Of a stretch of 64,000 nucleotides of DNA, positions 31,163 through 39,900 are shown piece by piece (position 1 is the stretch's first letter; each line of letters begins with the position of its first letter). The position numbers were made by a program, and so were the translations under genes. Under the pieces are notes generated by a model that saw only the letters and a list, made by a program, of their open reading frames with translations, did no database searches and was not told where the DNA came from. Source of the DNA: Bradyrhizobium sp. SZCCT0231 (GTDB taxonomy: Bacteria > Pseudomonadota > Alphaproteobacteria > Rhizobiales > Xanthobacteraceae); the NCBI RefSeq assembly GCF_018130245.1, contig NZ_JAFCKP010000003.1:1-64000 (forward strand), given 5' to 3'.

Positions 31163-32722
31163 ATGAAGGCGTATTTCATCGGCGGTGGCATTGGATCGCT
31201 CGCAGGCGCAGCGTTCCTCGTTCGCGATGCGCAGCTGCCGGGGCGCGACATCGTGATCTACGAGGCGCAGCCGCTGGTCGGCGGCAGCCTCGACGGAGCG
31301 CAGCTCGCGAACGGCGCCTATTCGCTCCGCGGCGGGCGCATGCTCACCACCGACCATTACGAATGCACCTGGGACCTGCTCTCGAGCATTCCCTCGCTCG
31401 AACATCCCGGCCTCAGCGTGCGCGAGGAGACGGTCGCGTTCAACGTGGAGAATCCGGCGCACTCCAGGGCGCGTCTGGTCGATCGCAACCGCTTCAAGGT
31501 CGATGTCTCGCATATGGGCTTCTCCGCGCGCGACCGGCTCGAGCTGCTGCGGCTCACCGAGGCTGCGGAGGAGACGCTCGGCAACAGCCGCATCACAGAC
31601 TGGCTGTCGCCCGGATTCTTCGAGTCCAATTTCTGGTACATGTGGCAGACCACCTTCGCCTTCCAGCCCTGGCACAGCGCGGTAGAGCTGAAGCGTTATC
31701 TCCACCGCTTCATGAACGAGTTTCCGCGCATCGAGACGCTCGGCGGCGTCAAACGCACCGTCTACAATCAGTATGACGCGATCGTGCGGCCGCTCGCCGA
31801 CTGGCTCAAGCGCCAGGGCGTGCAGTTCGTGCGCGGCACGCGTGTCACCGACATGGCGTTCGAGGCCGACGGCGCGCGCTTGCGCGTGCGCCAGCTCACG
31901 CTGGACCGCGACAGCCGCACCGCCAACGTCCGGCTCGAAGACGACGATATCGTCTTCTTCCAGAACGGCTCGATGACGGACGCATCGAGCCTCGGCACCA
32001 TGACCGAGCCGCCGCCGCGCTTGACCAAGGCCGACAGTCAGGGCTGGGCGCTATGGGAGACGATCGCGAAAGGACGTCCCGAATTCGGCAATCCGTCGGT
32101 GTTCAACAATTCGATCCCCGAATCCTACTGGCTGTCCTTCACCGTCACCTGCCGCGATCCACGGTTCTTCGACCAAATGGAGGCGTTCTCCGGCAACAGG
32201 GCGGGCACCGGCGGGCTCGTCACGTTCAAGGATTCCAACTGGCTGATGTCGGTCGTGCTCTATCACCAGCCGCATTTCGCGGGACAGTCGAAGAACGTGC
32301 AGGTGTTCTGGGGCTATGCCTTGCATCCCGATCGCGTCGGCAATTTCGTGGCAAAGCCGATGTCCGATTGCGGCGGCGCCGAGATCCTGAAGGAGCTCTG
32401 CGGTCATTTGAACTTCGATCCTGCCGTGTTCGAGGAAGCGATCTGCATTCCCTGCCGCATGCCATACATCACCAGCATGTTCATGCCCCGCAATCTGGCC
32501 GACCGGCCGCTGCCGGTGCCCAGGAATTCCGTCAATCTCGCCTTCGTCAGCCAGTTCGTCGAAATTCCTGACGACGTCGTGTTCACCGTCGAATATTCGG
32601 TGCGTGCGGCGCAGATTGCGGTCTATCAGCTCATGAAGATCGATCGCCCGGTGCCGCCGGTGACGCGGCACGACAAGTCGCTCGCCGTGATCTTCGCGAC
32701 GCTGGAAAAGGCGTTCGCGTGA
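31163..32722 (+). CDS. ohyA: Oleate hydratase (myosin-cross-reactive antigen family)
   Basis: A 519-residue FAD protein that adds water to the double bond of oleic acid, giving 10-hydroxystearate. FAD site: YFIGGGIGSLAGAAFL, with Glu34 in IYEAQPLVGGSLDG. Family segments: DHYECTWDLLSSIPSLEHPG, NFWYMWQTTFAFQPWHSAVELKRY, TLGGVKRTVYNQYDAIVRPL, FNNSIPESYWLSFTVTCRD and MPYITSMFMPR. The loop usually written RGGREM reads RGGRML (56-61), so the Glu that activates water in Elizabethkingia and Staphylococcus enzymes is absent. This resembles the Rhodococcus-type subgroup, and the short N-terminus fits that monomeric type. GAGGCAGG lies just before the ATG. It probably detoxifies or modifies unsaturated fatty acids together with the synthetase upstream. 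Confidence 0.9.
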   Translation: MKAYFIGGGIGSLAGAAFLVRDAQLPGRDIVIYEAQPLVGGSLDGAQLANGAYSLRGGRMLTTDHYECTWDLLSSIPSLEHPGLSVREETVAFNVENPAHSRARLVDRNRFKVDVSHMGFSARDRLELLRLTEAAEETLGNSRITDWLSPGFFESNFWYMWQTTFAFQPWHSAVELKRYLHRFMNEFPRIETLGGVKRTVYNQYDAIVRPLADWLKRQGVQFVRGTRVTDMAFEADGARLRVRQLTLDRDSRTANVRLEDDDIVFFQNGSMTDASSLGTMTEPPPRLTKADSQGWALWETIAKGRPEFGNPSVFNNSIPESYWLSFTVTCRDPRFFDQMEAFSGNRAGTGGLVTFKDSNWLMSVVLYHQPHFAGQSKNVQVFWGYALHPDRVGNFVAKPMSDCGGAEILKELCGHLNFDPAVFEEAICIPCRMPYITSMFMPRNLADRPLPVPRNSVNLAFVSQFVEIPDDVVFTVEYSVRAAQIAVYQLMKIDRPVPPVTRHDKSLAVIFATLEKAFA

Positions 32723-32725
32723 TGG

Positions 32726-33316
32726 CTACTTGAACGGGTCCTGGATCGACGGCGCCGACTGGCGGATGCGGCGCACGCTGACCGGCGTGCCGTCGGAGAC
32801 GAACAAGAGCTCGTATTTCCGGCCCTGGTTGTCGGTGGCCGAGCAGGTGACGTCCTTCACCTTCCTGGCGGCGAAATTTCCGGTCTGGCGGCAGACGCCC
32901 GTGGAGGTCTGCTCGGCCGGCACCGGCAGGCCGTCGACCCTGGGGCGGTCCTTGGAGTTGAGCAGCATGCGGTCAATCGGCAGCTCGTAGGAATTGTCGT
33001 CGGCGCGCTTGCCGTTCTCGCCGGAGAACGACACGACGTGGCTGTCATCGGAGGGGTCGTCGACCGCGACCGCGAAGTTGACCCGGCCCGTGTCGCCGTG
33101 GGCATAGGCTACCGTCTTGCACGGGAAGGTGCGGCCTGCGACCCTGAACGTCTTGCAGTGGCCGGAGATCAGCGCCAGCAGATCGATGAAGGCGTTCTGC
33201 TGCAGCTGCGGGTTGTTGACAGGAATGGGCTTGGAAGTCTCGGCAAAACAAGGACTTGCCAAGGCCACGAGCAACGCGGCGAGGACCGGTCGGCAGAGGC
33301 GCATCGTCGGGCTCAT
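32726..33316 (-). CDS. Secreted conserved hypothetical protein
   Basis: About 196 residues with a signal peptide (MRLCRPVLAALLVALASPCFA) preceded by four residues. Mature part: QQNAFIDLLALISGHCKTFRVAGRTFPCKTVAYAHGDTGRVNFAVAVDDPSDDSHVVSFSGENG, a beta-rich domain with paired Cys (HCKTF..FPCKT and VCRQTG..VTCSATD) that likely form two disulfides. No enzyme motif. Neither in-frame ATG (33316, 33304) has a good ribosome binding site; the longer frame to 33475 lacks a leader. It is convergent with the oleate hydratase, with stops 3 bases apart. The family is not recognised. Confidence 0.75.
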   Translation of the reverse strand: MSPTMRLCRPVLAALLVALASPCFAETSKPIPVNNPQLQQNAFIDLLALISGHCKTFRVAGRTFPCKTVAYAHGDTGRVNFAVAVDDPSDDSHVVSFSGENGKRADDNSYELPIDRMLLNSKDRPRVDGLPVPAEQTSTGVCRQTGNFAARKVKDVTCSATDNQGRKYELLFVSDGTPVSVRRIRQSAPSIQDPFK

Positions 33317-33507
33317 GTGCCAGGGGGCCGTTGCGGCGGAAAGGCTCCGCACCATAACCATCGAACCGCAAATTGGTTGCGATCCCGTTTGTTCTGTAAT
33401 TCCGGTCTGGAATACCACCGCGTTACCCCGACGACGATTCGCCCAAATCGCCCGATCCGTCCCATCGGGCCACATGCCATCAGGGCGGTGTTTTTTTCGT
33501 GGCGGAG

Positions 33508-34821
33508 CTAGCCTGTTGCCGCCTGCCAGCGCGTATCGCGCAGGGACGGCCGGCGGTGGAGGCGGGCGTCCAGCACGGCGCGGGCGCGGGGCAGCTCACC
33601 GCTGCGCATCAGCGCGACGATAAAGGTGTCCTCGATCAGCTCGCGCTGGGCATGGCTGCCGCCGATGCGCACGACCTCGCCGAGCACCGGCGCGAGCAAG
33701 CGTACGCAAGCCGCATAGTCCTCCTCGGCAAAGGCCGCCAGCGCGCGGCAGATCGCGGGGACCACAAGGCCGGCCGGCAGCTTGCCGTCGGCGAGGCGCT
33801 GCTCGATGGCGGCAAGGCGCGTTTGGAGCGCCTTCGGGTCGTCACTCGCGGCCGCGAACAAGGCCATGTGGACGTCGACGAAAGGAAGGCTGGATTTCGG
33901 AAACAGGCCTTGCGCGACAGCATCAGCTTCCGACCAGAGACGCTTCGGCACGGTATGGCCATAGGCGGAGAGCCGCCACAACAGTGAGGCGATGTCGGTG
34001 ACCATATTGAGCGGCGCCGCCTTCGTCACGGAGGGGTGCAGTACGTCGGCGTAGATCGCCAGCGCGCGTGGTGCGTCGTCCTTTTCCAGCGCGACCAATG
34101 CCTGGTGCCAGCGCAGATGGCTGTAGAGGAGCCCGGAGCGGTCGTAAGCCGGGATCCATTGCTCCACGAACCGGTCGGCTTCCTCGATCGAGCCATCCTC
34201 GAACATCGCGTGCAGCACGGTATGTGCACCATGGGCGTTCTCCCGTCGCAAGGCGAAGCCGCGCTCGGTGATCGCGCGGCCGCGCGAGACGTTGCCGTTC
34301 TCGGTCAGCGTCCAGCCGTGCGTTGTGAGAAACCACCAGTCCTCGTCATAGTGACGCGCTACACTGTCGCAGAGATCCTGCCGCGCACGATCGTGGTCGG
34401 CCATGCCGGAGAAGGCGAACAGGCCGAAGGCGCCGAGCGGCAGCGACAGCACCACGGCATCGCGCGGCCAGGTGTCGATATGCTTCAATGTCGCGGCAAT
34501 CGCTTCGGGAAGGCGTCCTTCGACCGCGAGCGCAAGAGTCTCGACATGGGATCGCTCGCGCATCGAGCCCCGCCCTGCGACGAGTTCGCGCGCTATCGCA
34601 GCCTTCTTCCGCGCGAGATCGCCCTGCTGATAGAAGGAATGCACGCGCGCGCGGGCGACATGCGCCAGTGCAAAATCCGGATCGGCGTCTATGGCGCGCT
34701 CGAAAGCCTCGGCCGTCCCCTGCCAGCTCGCGAGCAGGAGGTCGACGCCCTCGCGGTAGGCATCCGCCGTTTCGTCCGATGACGTTGTGAAGGCATTCCC
34801 GTAGCGATCTTCATGCATCAT
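33508..34821 (-). CDS. TPR-containing protein, TTC38-like
   Basis: A 437-residue soluble protein of helical repeats. The start ETADAYREGVDLLLASWQGTAEAFERAIDADPDFALAHVARARVH matches the N-terminus of the tetratricopeptide repeat protein 38 (TTC38) family, and DEDWWFLTTHGWTLTENG and HAMFEDGSIEEADRFVEQWIPAYDRSGLLYSHLRWHQALVALEKDD are further family blocks. No active-site pattern is evident; such proteins are scaffold-like. It lies 12 bases before an aldo/keto reductase in the same direction, so co-transcription is likely. The role is unknown. Confidence 0.8.
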   Translation of the reverse strand: MMHEDRYGNAFTTSSDETADAYREGVDLLLASWQGTAEAFERAIDADPDFALAHVARARVHSFYQQGDLARKKAAIARELVAGRGSMRERSHVETLALAVEGRLPEAIAATLKHIDTWPRDAVVLSLPLGAFGLFAFSGMADHDRARQDLCDSVARHYDEDWWFLTTHGWTLTENGNVSRGRAITERGFALRRENAHGAHTVLHAMFEDGSIEEADRFVEQWIPAYDRSGLLYSHLRWHQALVALEKDDAPRALAIYADVLHPSVTKAAPLNMVTDIASLLWRLSAYGHTVPKRLWSEADAVAQGLFPKSSLPFVDVHMALFAAASDDPKALQTRLAAIEQRLADGKLPAGLVVPAICRALAAFAEEDYAACVRLLAPVLGEVVRIGGSHAQRELIEDTFIVALMRSGELPRARAVLDARLHRRPSLRDTRWQAATG

Positions 34822-34833
34822 CGACGCTCCCTT

Positions 34834-35844
34834 TCAAGCCGTCCGCGCGCGGCGGCCTTCGATCGGATAGGCCGGGTCGTTATAGCCGGGCGTCGAGGGA
34901 TGGCCTGGGGTCACCAGCCGGTCGATCAGCGCCTCGTCCTCCGCGGTGAAACGATAGTCGAGCGCGCGGATATAGCCGTCCCATTGCTCCTCGGTGCGGG
35001 GACCGGCGATCACCGACGAGACGAAGGCGGAGTCGAGCACCCAGGCGACCGCGAACTGGCCGGCGGTGATGCCTTTCTTCTCGGCGTGAGCCTTGATCTC
35101 CTGCGCGAGCTGGAGCGATTCCGGCCGCCATTCCGTTTGCATCATGCGGGTGTCGTTGCGGCCCGCGCGCGTCTCCTTGTCGGGGGCTGCATCGGGCCTG
35201 TACTTGCCGGTGAGCACGCCGCGCGCCAAGGGACTATAGGGCACGATGCCGAGGCCGTAATAGGAGCAGGCCGGGAAGTGCTCGACCTCGGGCATGCGGT
35301 TCATGGCGTTATAGTAAGGCTGGCTCACCGCGGGCCGGTCGATGCCGAGACGGTCGCAGATGTTGCAGATCTCGGCGACGCGCCAGGCGCGGTAGTTGGA
35401 GATGCCGAAATAGCGCACCTTGCCGGCACGGATCAGGTCGCCCATCGCGCGCACCGTCTCCTCCAGTGGAGTCGAATGGTCCTCCTTGTGCAGGTAGTAG
35501 ATGTCGATGTGATCGGTGCCGAGCCGCTTCAGGCTCTCGTCGGCGGCCTGCAATACCCAACGCCGCGACAGCCCGCCGCGGTTGGGATCATCGCCCATGG
35601 GATTTGCGAGCTTTGTCGCGAGCACCCAGGCGTGACGATTGTTGCCGATCGCGCGGCCCACGACCTCCTCGGATGCACCTTTCGAATAGGCGTCCGCGGT
35701 GTCGATGAAATTGATCCCGGCGCCGTGCGCTTTGTCGATGATGCGCTTTGACGCGGCTTCATCCGTCGGTCCGCCGAACATCATGGTGCCCAGGCAAATC
35801 GGCGAGACTTTCAGGCCGCTACGGCCGAGCTGGCGGTATTGCAT
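34834..35844 (-). CDS. Aldo/keto reductase
   Basis: A 336-residue NADP(H)-dependent oxidoreductase with a TIM-barrel fold. The N-terminal region is MQYRQLGRSGLKVSPICLGTM. Catalytic residues: Asp in FIDTADAYSKG, Tyr three residues on (DAYS), Lys in VLATKLANP, and His in YYLHKED. The cofactor site is GPRTEEQW near the C-terminus. It belongs to the YajO/YghZ-like AKR group, reducing aldehydes. The start at 35844 has GAGGAC before it; the upstream extension to 35979 is repeat sequence. The end runs directly into the TPR gene. Confidence 0.92.
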   Translation of the reverse strand: MQYRQLGRSGLKVSPICLGTMMFGGPTDEAASKRIIDKAHGAGINFIDTADAYSKGASEEVVGRAIGNNRHAWVLATKLANPMGDDPNRGGLSRRWVLQAADESLKRLGTDHIDIYYLHKEDHSTPLEETVRAMGDLIRAGKVRYFGISNYRAWRVAEICNICDRLGIDRPAVSQPYYNAMNRMPEVEHFPACSYYGLGIVPYSPLARGVLTGKYRPDAAPDKETRAGRNDTRMMQTEWRPESLQLAQEIKAHAEKKGITAGQFAVAWVLDSAFVSSVIAGPRTEEQWDGYIRALDYRFTAEDEALIDRLVTPGHPSTPGYNDPAYPIEGRRARTA

Positions 35845-35891
35845 GGGCGGGTCCTCGATATTTGCTGGCCGGCAGCATAGCCAGCAACGCC

Positions 35892-35972
35892 CGTCATTGC
35901 GAGCGCAGCGAAGCAATCCAGAGATGTGTCCGCGGAAAGAACCTGGATTGCTTCGCTGCGCTCGCAATGACG
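35892..35972. repeat. Dispersed inverted repeat (CGTCATTGCGAGCGCAG type)
   Basis: CGTCATTGCGAGCGCAGCGA at the left end pairs exactly with the right end TCGCTGCGCTCGCAATGACG, giving a long stem around AGATGTGTCCGCGGAAAGAAC. Related single arms occur at about 57430-57452. Confidence 0.85.
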
Positions 35973-35998
35973 GTGGCACGCTTGTGCCTTATATTCAG

Positions 35999-36100
35999 TG
36001 TCATCGCCCGCGAAGGCGGGCGATCCAGTACTCCGAGACGGTGGTGATCGATCGAGAGGCCGCGGCGTACTGGATTCCCCGCCTTCGCGGGGAATGACAG
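35999..36100. repeat. Dispersed inverted repeat (TGTCATCGCCCGCGAAGGCGG type), copy 1
   Basis: TGTCATCGCCCGCGAAGGCG at the left pairs imperfectly with CGCCTTCGCGGGGAATGACA at the right, and GATCCAGTAC pairs with GTACTGGATT. A second copy with the same ends and centre lies at 51798-51902. Confidence 0.85.
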
Positions 36101-36140
36101 GTGCGGGTGTGGTTGCCGGCGGGGGCCGCCTAACGCGAAC

Positions 36141-36566
36141 CTACCCCGGCCCCTTCAAGATCTTGAACACGCCATTCGCCATCACGATGCAGCGGTCGTC
36201 CACCGTCACCTCGGTGCTCATGAAGATCAGGCTGCGGGTCGAGCGCACCACGCGCGGACGGGAGATCAGGATGTCGCCGATCTGGCCGGCCTCCACGAAG
36301 TGGGTGTCGAGCTGCACCGTCGCCATGAACTCCTTGCCGGAGGTGTAGCGGGCGGTCATGCCGCAGGTGCGGTCGGCGAACGTCATCATCACGCCGCCCT
36401 GGACCATGCCGCGGCGGTTGTGGTGCTTGTCTTCGGTGGCGAGCGCGAACTCGTAATGGCCGTCGACCTTGCGCTGCCACAACGGGCCGATCAGGTGCAG
36501 GAAGCCCGTGGTCTCCAGGATGCTCCAGCCCTCTGATTTGAGCCTTGCGGCGGCCTTGCTCGTCAT
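36141..36566 (-). CDS. PaaI-type hotdog-fold thioesterase
   Basis: A 141-residue protein with a single hotdog domain. The central helix region HNRRGMVQGGVMMTFADRTCGMTARY carries the HxRxxMVxGGVxxxxxDxxxG signature of PaaI/YdiI-like acyl-CoA thioesterases. The catalytic Asp lies in FADRTCG, and Gly-Gly in QGG forms the oxyanion hole. It hydrolyses small or aromatic acyl-CoAs; the specific substrate is unknown. The gene is divergent from the NUDIX gene, with 68 bases between starts. Confidence 0.88.
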   Translation of the reverse strand: MTSKAAARLKSEGWSILETTGFLHLIGPLWQRKVDGHYEFALATEDKHHNRRGMVQGGVMMTFADRTCGMTARYTSGKEFMATVQLDTHFVEAGQIGDILISRPRVVRSTRSLIFMSTEVTVDDRCIVMANGVFKILKGPG

Positions 36567-36634
36567 CTCGTCGTCCGTTCCTGTGCGGGCCTTGCGAGCT
36601 CATTTCATCGGGGCCGGACGTGGTGTAGTCAAGC

Positions 36635-37261
36635 ATGATGAGACCGTTCGACGATGCCACACGGCGGAATATCGCAGGGGCCTGCGCGGCCTTCACGCGG
36701 CTGGGGGACGATGATGCGCCGGCGACGCTGAAGCGCGCTGCGGTCGCGGTTGCGCTGACCGCGAGCGAGGGCGACGACACTGCGCTGCTGCTCACGCTGC
36801 GGGCATCGCATCTGCGCGCCCATCGCGGTCAATGGGCGCTGCCTGGCGGCCGCTGCGATCCCGGCGAGACGCCGGTCGAAGCGGCGTTGCGCGAGCTCGA
36901 CGAGGAGCTTGGCCTTCGCCTCACGAATGCGGACGTGCTCGGTACGCTGGACGATTACCCGACGCGTTCCGGCTATCTGATCACGCCGGTCGTGGTCTGG
37001 GCCGCCGATAGCGCCGCGATCAGGCCGAATCCGGACGAGGTCGCGTCCGTCCATCGCATCGCGCTCGCCACGATCGAGCGCGACGATGCCTTCGATTTCA
37101 CTGCAATCCCCGAAAGCAGCCGTCGCGTGATCCGCTTCCATCACCAGATGAGCCTGATCCACGCCCCGACGGCAGCGCTGATCTACCAGTTCCGCGAGGT
37201 GCTGGCGGGGCGGCACACCCGCGTCACCGACCTGGAACAGCCGGTATTCGCCTGGAAGTGA
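36635..37261 (+). CDS. NUDIX hydrolase, CoA pyrophosphatase type
   Basis: A 208-residue protein. The NUDIX box spans residues 72-94: GRCDPGETPVEAALRELDEELGL, fitting G-x5-E-x7-REU-x-EE-x-G-U. The preceding LLLTLRASHLRAHRGQWALPGG is the CoA-specific LLTxR(S/A)xxLxxHxGQxxxPGG motif of NudL-like enzymes. It cleaves CoA (or oxidised CoA) to 3',5'-ADP and phosphopantetheine. The start has two ATG codons in a row (36635, 36638). It is divergent from the thioesterase, another CoA-ester enzyme. Confidence 0.92.
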   Translation: MMRPFDDATRRNIAGACAAFTRLGDDDAPATLKRAAVAVALTASEGDDTALLLTLRASHLRAHRGQWALPGGRCDPGETPVEAALRELDEELGLRLTNADVLGTLDDYPTRSGYLITPVVVWAADSAAIRPNPDEVASVHRIALATIERDDAFDFTAIPESSRRVIRFHHQMSLIHAPTAALIYQFREVLAGRHTRVTDLEQPVFAWK

Positions 37262-37317
37262 CGATGGTAAACGGCGCGTTAACGTGACGGTTACCGGATG
37301 CCTGCTAAGAGGGCAGC

Positions 37318-38538
37318 ATGCATCACATACCGATTCGACGCGCCCTGACGCTGGTTCCATTCGCGCTCGTGCTGCTCGCGCCGGCCGCGCGCGGCGGCGA
37401 GGCCGATACGCTGCCGCCGGCCGTTCGCAATGCCAACGCCCAGCTGCTGTCGCAGTTTTTCGCGCAAAGCGCGGGCGCTTCGCCGGCGGTGCTCGAATAT
37501 CGCCGCAAGCTCGCGGAATATCAGGCCGCGCGCGCCGCCTTCGATGCCGAGGCCGGCGCCTATTGGAGCCAGATCTCCGAGAAGAGGAAGGCCCGCAACG
37601 CCAAGCGGCGCAGCGGACAGCAGATCACGCTCGACGATTACGTGCTGGAGCATCCGCCGCTCTATACCGGGCCGAAGCGGCCGGTGAACCCGGAGCCGGA
37701 GGAGACGCCGGAGCGCCCGCCGCGAAAACCCATTCCGGTTGTCGCCGATCTGCTGCGCGCGGCGCAGGAGCTCTACCAGTTCACGCCGCAACGCCCGTCC
37801 AGCGAGCTCGAGTTCAAGCGCGCCTATGCGCGCTACGCGCTGGCCTTAGGACTCACGCGCGAGCAGGCGGTGCGGGTCTATTCGTTCGAAACCGGTGGCA
37901 CCGGCAGTTACGACGTGCAGGCGGGCATCGAGCATGGCGGCAAGCGCGCGATCTCGACCGCGATGGGCTACAACCAGCTGCTGACCACCAACAGCGTCGA
38001 GCTGCTCGCCGAACAGGGGCATGAATTCATTCGTGCGCTCTCGGAGAAGGTGGCGCGAACCTCGGGGCCTGCGCGCCAGGCGCTCGAGCACAAGCTCGCC
38101 GTGCTCAAGAAGATGGTGGCGCATGCGAAGTCGGTGCCCGACACCTGGTCGGAGCACGAGAAGATCGGCAACACGCCGCAGGGCTGGGCCATGCATGCGA
38201 TGGTGCTGGACATCGACATCGGGCCGATGCTGCAGACCCACAAGCTGCTGACCTCGGTGCTGTTCGCCCGCGCCAAGGGCTACAGCCGCCCGCTCACCGC
38301 GGCCGAGCTCGAGATGATGAATCTCACCGGCGACGGCACCGGCCTCGACATGGTGACGATGCCGCAGGCGATGCGCGAGCAGGTGCCGACCTCGAACTTC
38401 TTCCAGCGCGGCGGCTATGAGCGCAACCCCGTCGCGATCCGCCACAACACGGTGGCGAAGTTGCTCGCGGTGACGGATGTGCGCATGGACGCGAACAGCA
38501 GCAAAGCCGGCGCAAGGGAGCTGGCGGGGGCGTTTTAG
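37318..38538 (+). CDS. Secreted protein with lysozyme/transglycosylase-like segment
   Basis: A 406-residue exported protein. A signal peptide covers about residues 8-27 (ALTLVPFALVLLAPAARGGE). Residues 60-140 are a charged helix plus a Pro-rich linker (PVNPEPEETPERPPRKPIP). The C-terminal 260 residues include VRVYSFETGGTGSYDVQAGIEHGGKRAISTAMGYNQLL: Glu191 followed by Gly-Gly, with a downstream AISTAxGYNQLL. This recalls lytic transglycosylases and muramidases, in which a catalytic Glu precedes an S/T-x-A-x-GxxQ(L/F) motif. The match is partial, so a cell-wall lytic role is inference. An AGAGGG ribosome binding site precedes the ATG. I know of no experimentally named member. Confidence 0.65.
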   Translation: MHHIPIRRALTLVPFALVLLAPAARGGEADTLPPAVRNANAQLLSQFFAQSAGASPAVLEYRRKLAEYQAARAAFDAEAGAYWSQISEKRKARNAKRRSGQQITLDDYVLEHPPLYTGPKRPVNPEPEETPERPPRKPIPVVADLLRAAQELYQFTPQRPSSELEFKRAYARYALALGLTREQAVRVYSFETGGTGSYDVQAGIEHGGKRAISTAMGYNQLLTTNSVELLAEQGHEFIRALSEKVARTSGPARQALEHKLAVLKKMVAHAKSVPDTWSEHEKIGNTPQGWAMHAMVLDIDIGPMLQTHKLLTSVLFARAKGYSRPLTAAELEMMNLTGDGTGLDMVTMPQAMREQVPTSNFFQRGGYERNPVAIRHNTVAKLLAVTDVRMDANSSKAGARELAGAF

Positions 38539-38547
38539 GAAACACGC

Positions 38548-38712
38548 CGTCGTCCCGGACAAGCGCGTCATAAGCGCGCGCCGATCCGGGACCCATAACC
38601 ACGGGATCAAGTTTGGCGAAGACGCGGTAACGCAAAGCTCGCGTCCCAACATCTTCCTGTGGTTATGGGGCCCGGATCAGCGCTCCGCTTCGCTCGCTTG
38701 TCCGGGACGACA
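38548..38712. repeat. Dispersed inverted repeat (GTCGTCCCGGACAAGCGC type), copy 1
   Basis: It begins CGTCGTCCCGGACAAGCGCG and ends GCTTGTCCGGGACGACA, with GGGACCCATAACCACGGGAT and CTGTGGTTATGGGGCCCGGAT pairing inside. Further copies are at 44414-44487 (short) and 45324-45477. Confidence 0.85.
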
Positions 38713-38738
38713 GCGAGTGTTTGGCTCGGCCCTCCTAT

Positions 38739-39041
38739 CTACTGATCCGGGCCGAACCTGAACTTGCCGTCGCCCTCCAGGTAAGGGCCGGTGCGCATGT
38801 AGAGCTGGCCATTGTGGCCGATGAAGAACAGCGTTCCCTTGGGCACCTTCTTGGCGCCCTTCAAGAGCTCGCCGGCGTTGCTGGTGCCCATCTTGTAGGA
38901 ATAGGTCTTGCCGTCCTTGTCATAGGCGTAGCCCGTGTCGGGCTTCAGCTCCCAAGGCGTCGCCGGAGCTTGCGCCAATGCGGGTGCTGCGAATGCCGCG
39001 AGCGCGGCTGCGATTGCAAATGTCTTCGTTGAAAATGCCAT
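38739..39041 (-). CDS. Small secreted conserved protein (100 aa)
   Basis: A 100-residue protein. Signal peptide: MAFSTKTFAIAAALAAFAAPALAQA. The mature domain includes PWELKPDTGYAYDKDGKTYSYKMGTSNAGELLKGAKKVPKGTLFFIGHNGQLYM, a short beta-hairpin-rich domain with no Cys and no known motif. GGATGG lies 6 bases before the start at 39041; the frame to 39083 lacks a leader. The protein is likely periplasmic. The function is unknown. Confidence 0.75.
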   Translation of the reverse strand: MAFSTKTFAIAAALAAFAAPALAQAPATPWELKPDTGYAYDKDGKTYSYKMGTSNAGELLKGAKKVPKGTLFFIGHNGQLYMRTGPYLEGDGKFRFGPDQ

Positions 39042-39237
39042 GTTTCCATCCTCCCCATCCTCGGCGTGCCCCGGCTTGAACAAATCACGAACGGTATTTT
39101 CCGGTCAATTTGCGAAAGCGCCGCAGCGCATCACGTCTTACCCAGCAGCTTGTGATTTTCCCTTCGTCCCCTCGCGACTATGTTCCGCTTTCCGTCTAGA
39201 ACGCAATTCGACAAAAATATTGGTGGGGATGATTCGA

Positions 39238-39717
39238 ATGAACCATGTCGTTAAAGCCTGCTCGGCTGCCGCGCTGCTGCTCACGGCGCTGGCGCCGGCA
39301 GCCTGGGCCGATGATTACCAGCTCAGCCACAACCAGCGCATTTCGTGCAGCCGCGGCCTTGCCCCGGGCAAGCTGAACACGGCGACCTGCAAGTCCTACA
39401 CCTACCTCTTCAACACCAAGACCTCGGAATATTTCCGCTGCCAGGTCTCCCTGGCGCTGACCCGCGACAACAAGGAAGTCATCAACGTCCAGACCGACGG
39501 CGGCTGCACCAAGAAGCCGCGCATTTTCGAGACCGACGGCAAATACGATTTCGACGCCACCGAGACCGAGCCGCCGAACACCAACTCGTTCTTCGGTCCC
39601 GGCGGCTATTCGGTCTGGGCCGCCGACGTCGGCGCGCAGAAGGTGCGCGGCTGCATCATCATCTCCTCCGGCCTCGGCTCCGACATCTCCAAATGCCTGG
39701 ACATGACGTTCCAGTAG
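39238..39717 (+). CDS. Secreted conserved hypothetical protein (159 aa)
   Basis: A 159-residue protein with a signal peptide MNHVVKACSAAALLLTALAPAAWA. The mature part contains six or more Cys (ISCSRG, NTATCKSY, FRCQVS, GGCTKKP, RGCIII, SKCLDM) in a mainly beta context, so several disulfides are probable. It has no enzyme motif. The start at 39238 is preceded by GGTGGGG at good spacing; the ATG at 39229 inside that sequence is less likely. Next is the TAXI operon, but a 183-base gap and a distinct ribosome binding site suggest a separate transcript. Confidence 0.75.
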   Translation: MNHVVKACSAAALLLTALAPAAWADDYQLSHNQRISCSRGLAPGKLNTATCKSYTYLFNTKTSEYFRCQVSLALTRDNKEVINVQTDGGCTKKPRIFETDGKYDFDATETEPPNTNSFFGPGGYSVWAADVGAQKVRGCIIISSGLGSDISKCLDMTFQ

Positions 39718-39900
39718 GACTTGCCGGTGACGGCGAGGTGCGCTCCACCGCCTGACTGCGCCACCTCGCCGCACCCACAGGTTCCCGAAAAATCCAGCCG
39801 GATCGGCCCTTTGCCGCAGTCCTGTTTTGCCTTTTGGATGGGTTGACCCGCACCCATCATTCCGGCCAATTTCGCCGCCGGTTTGGGGAGTACAACAACC

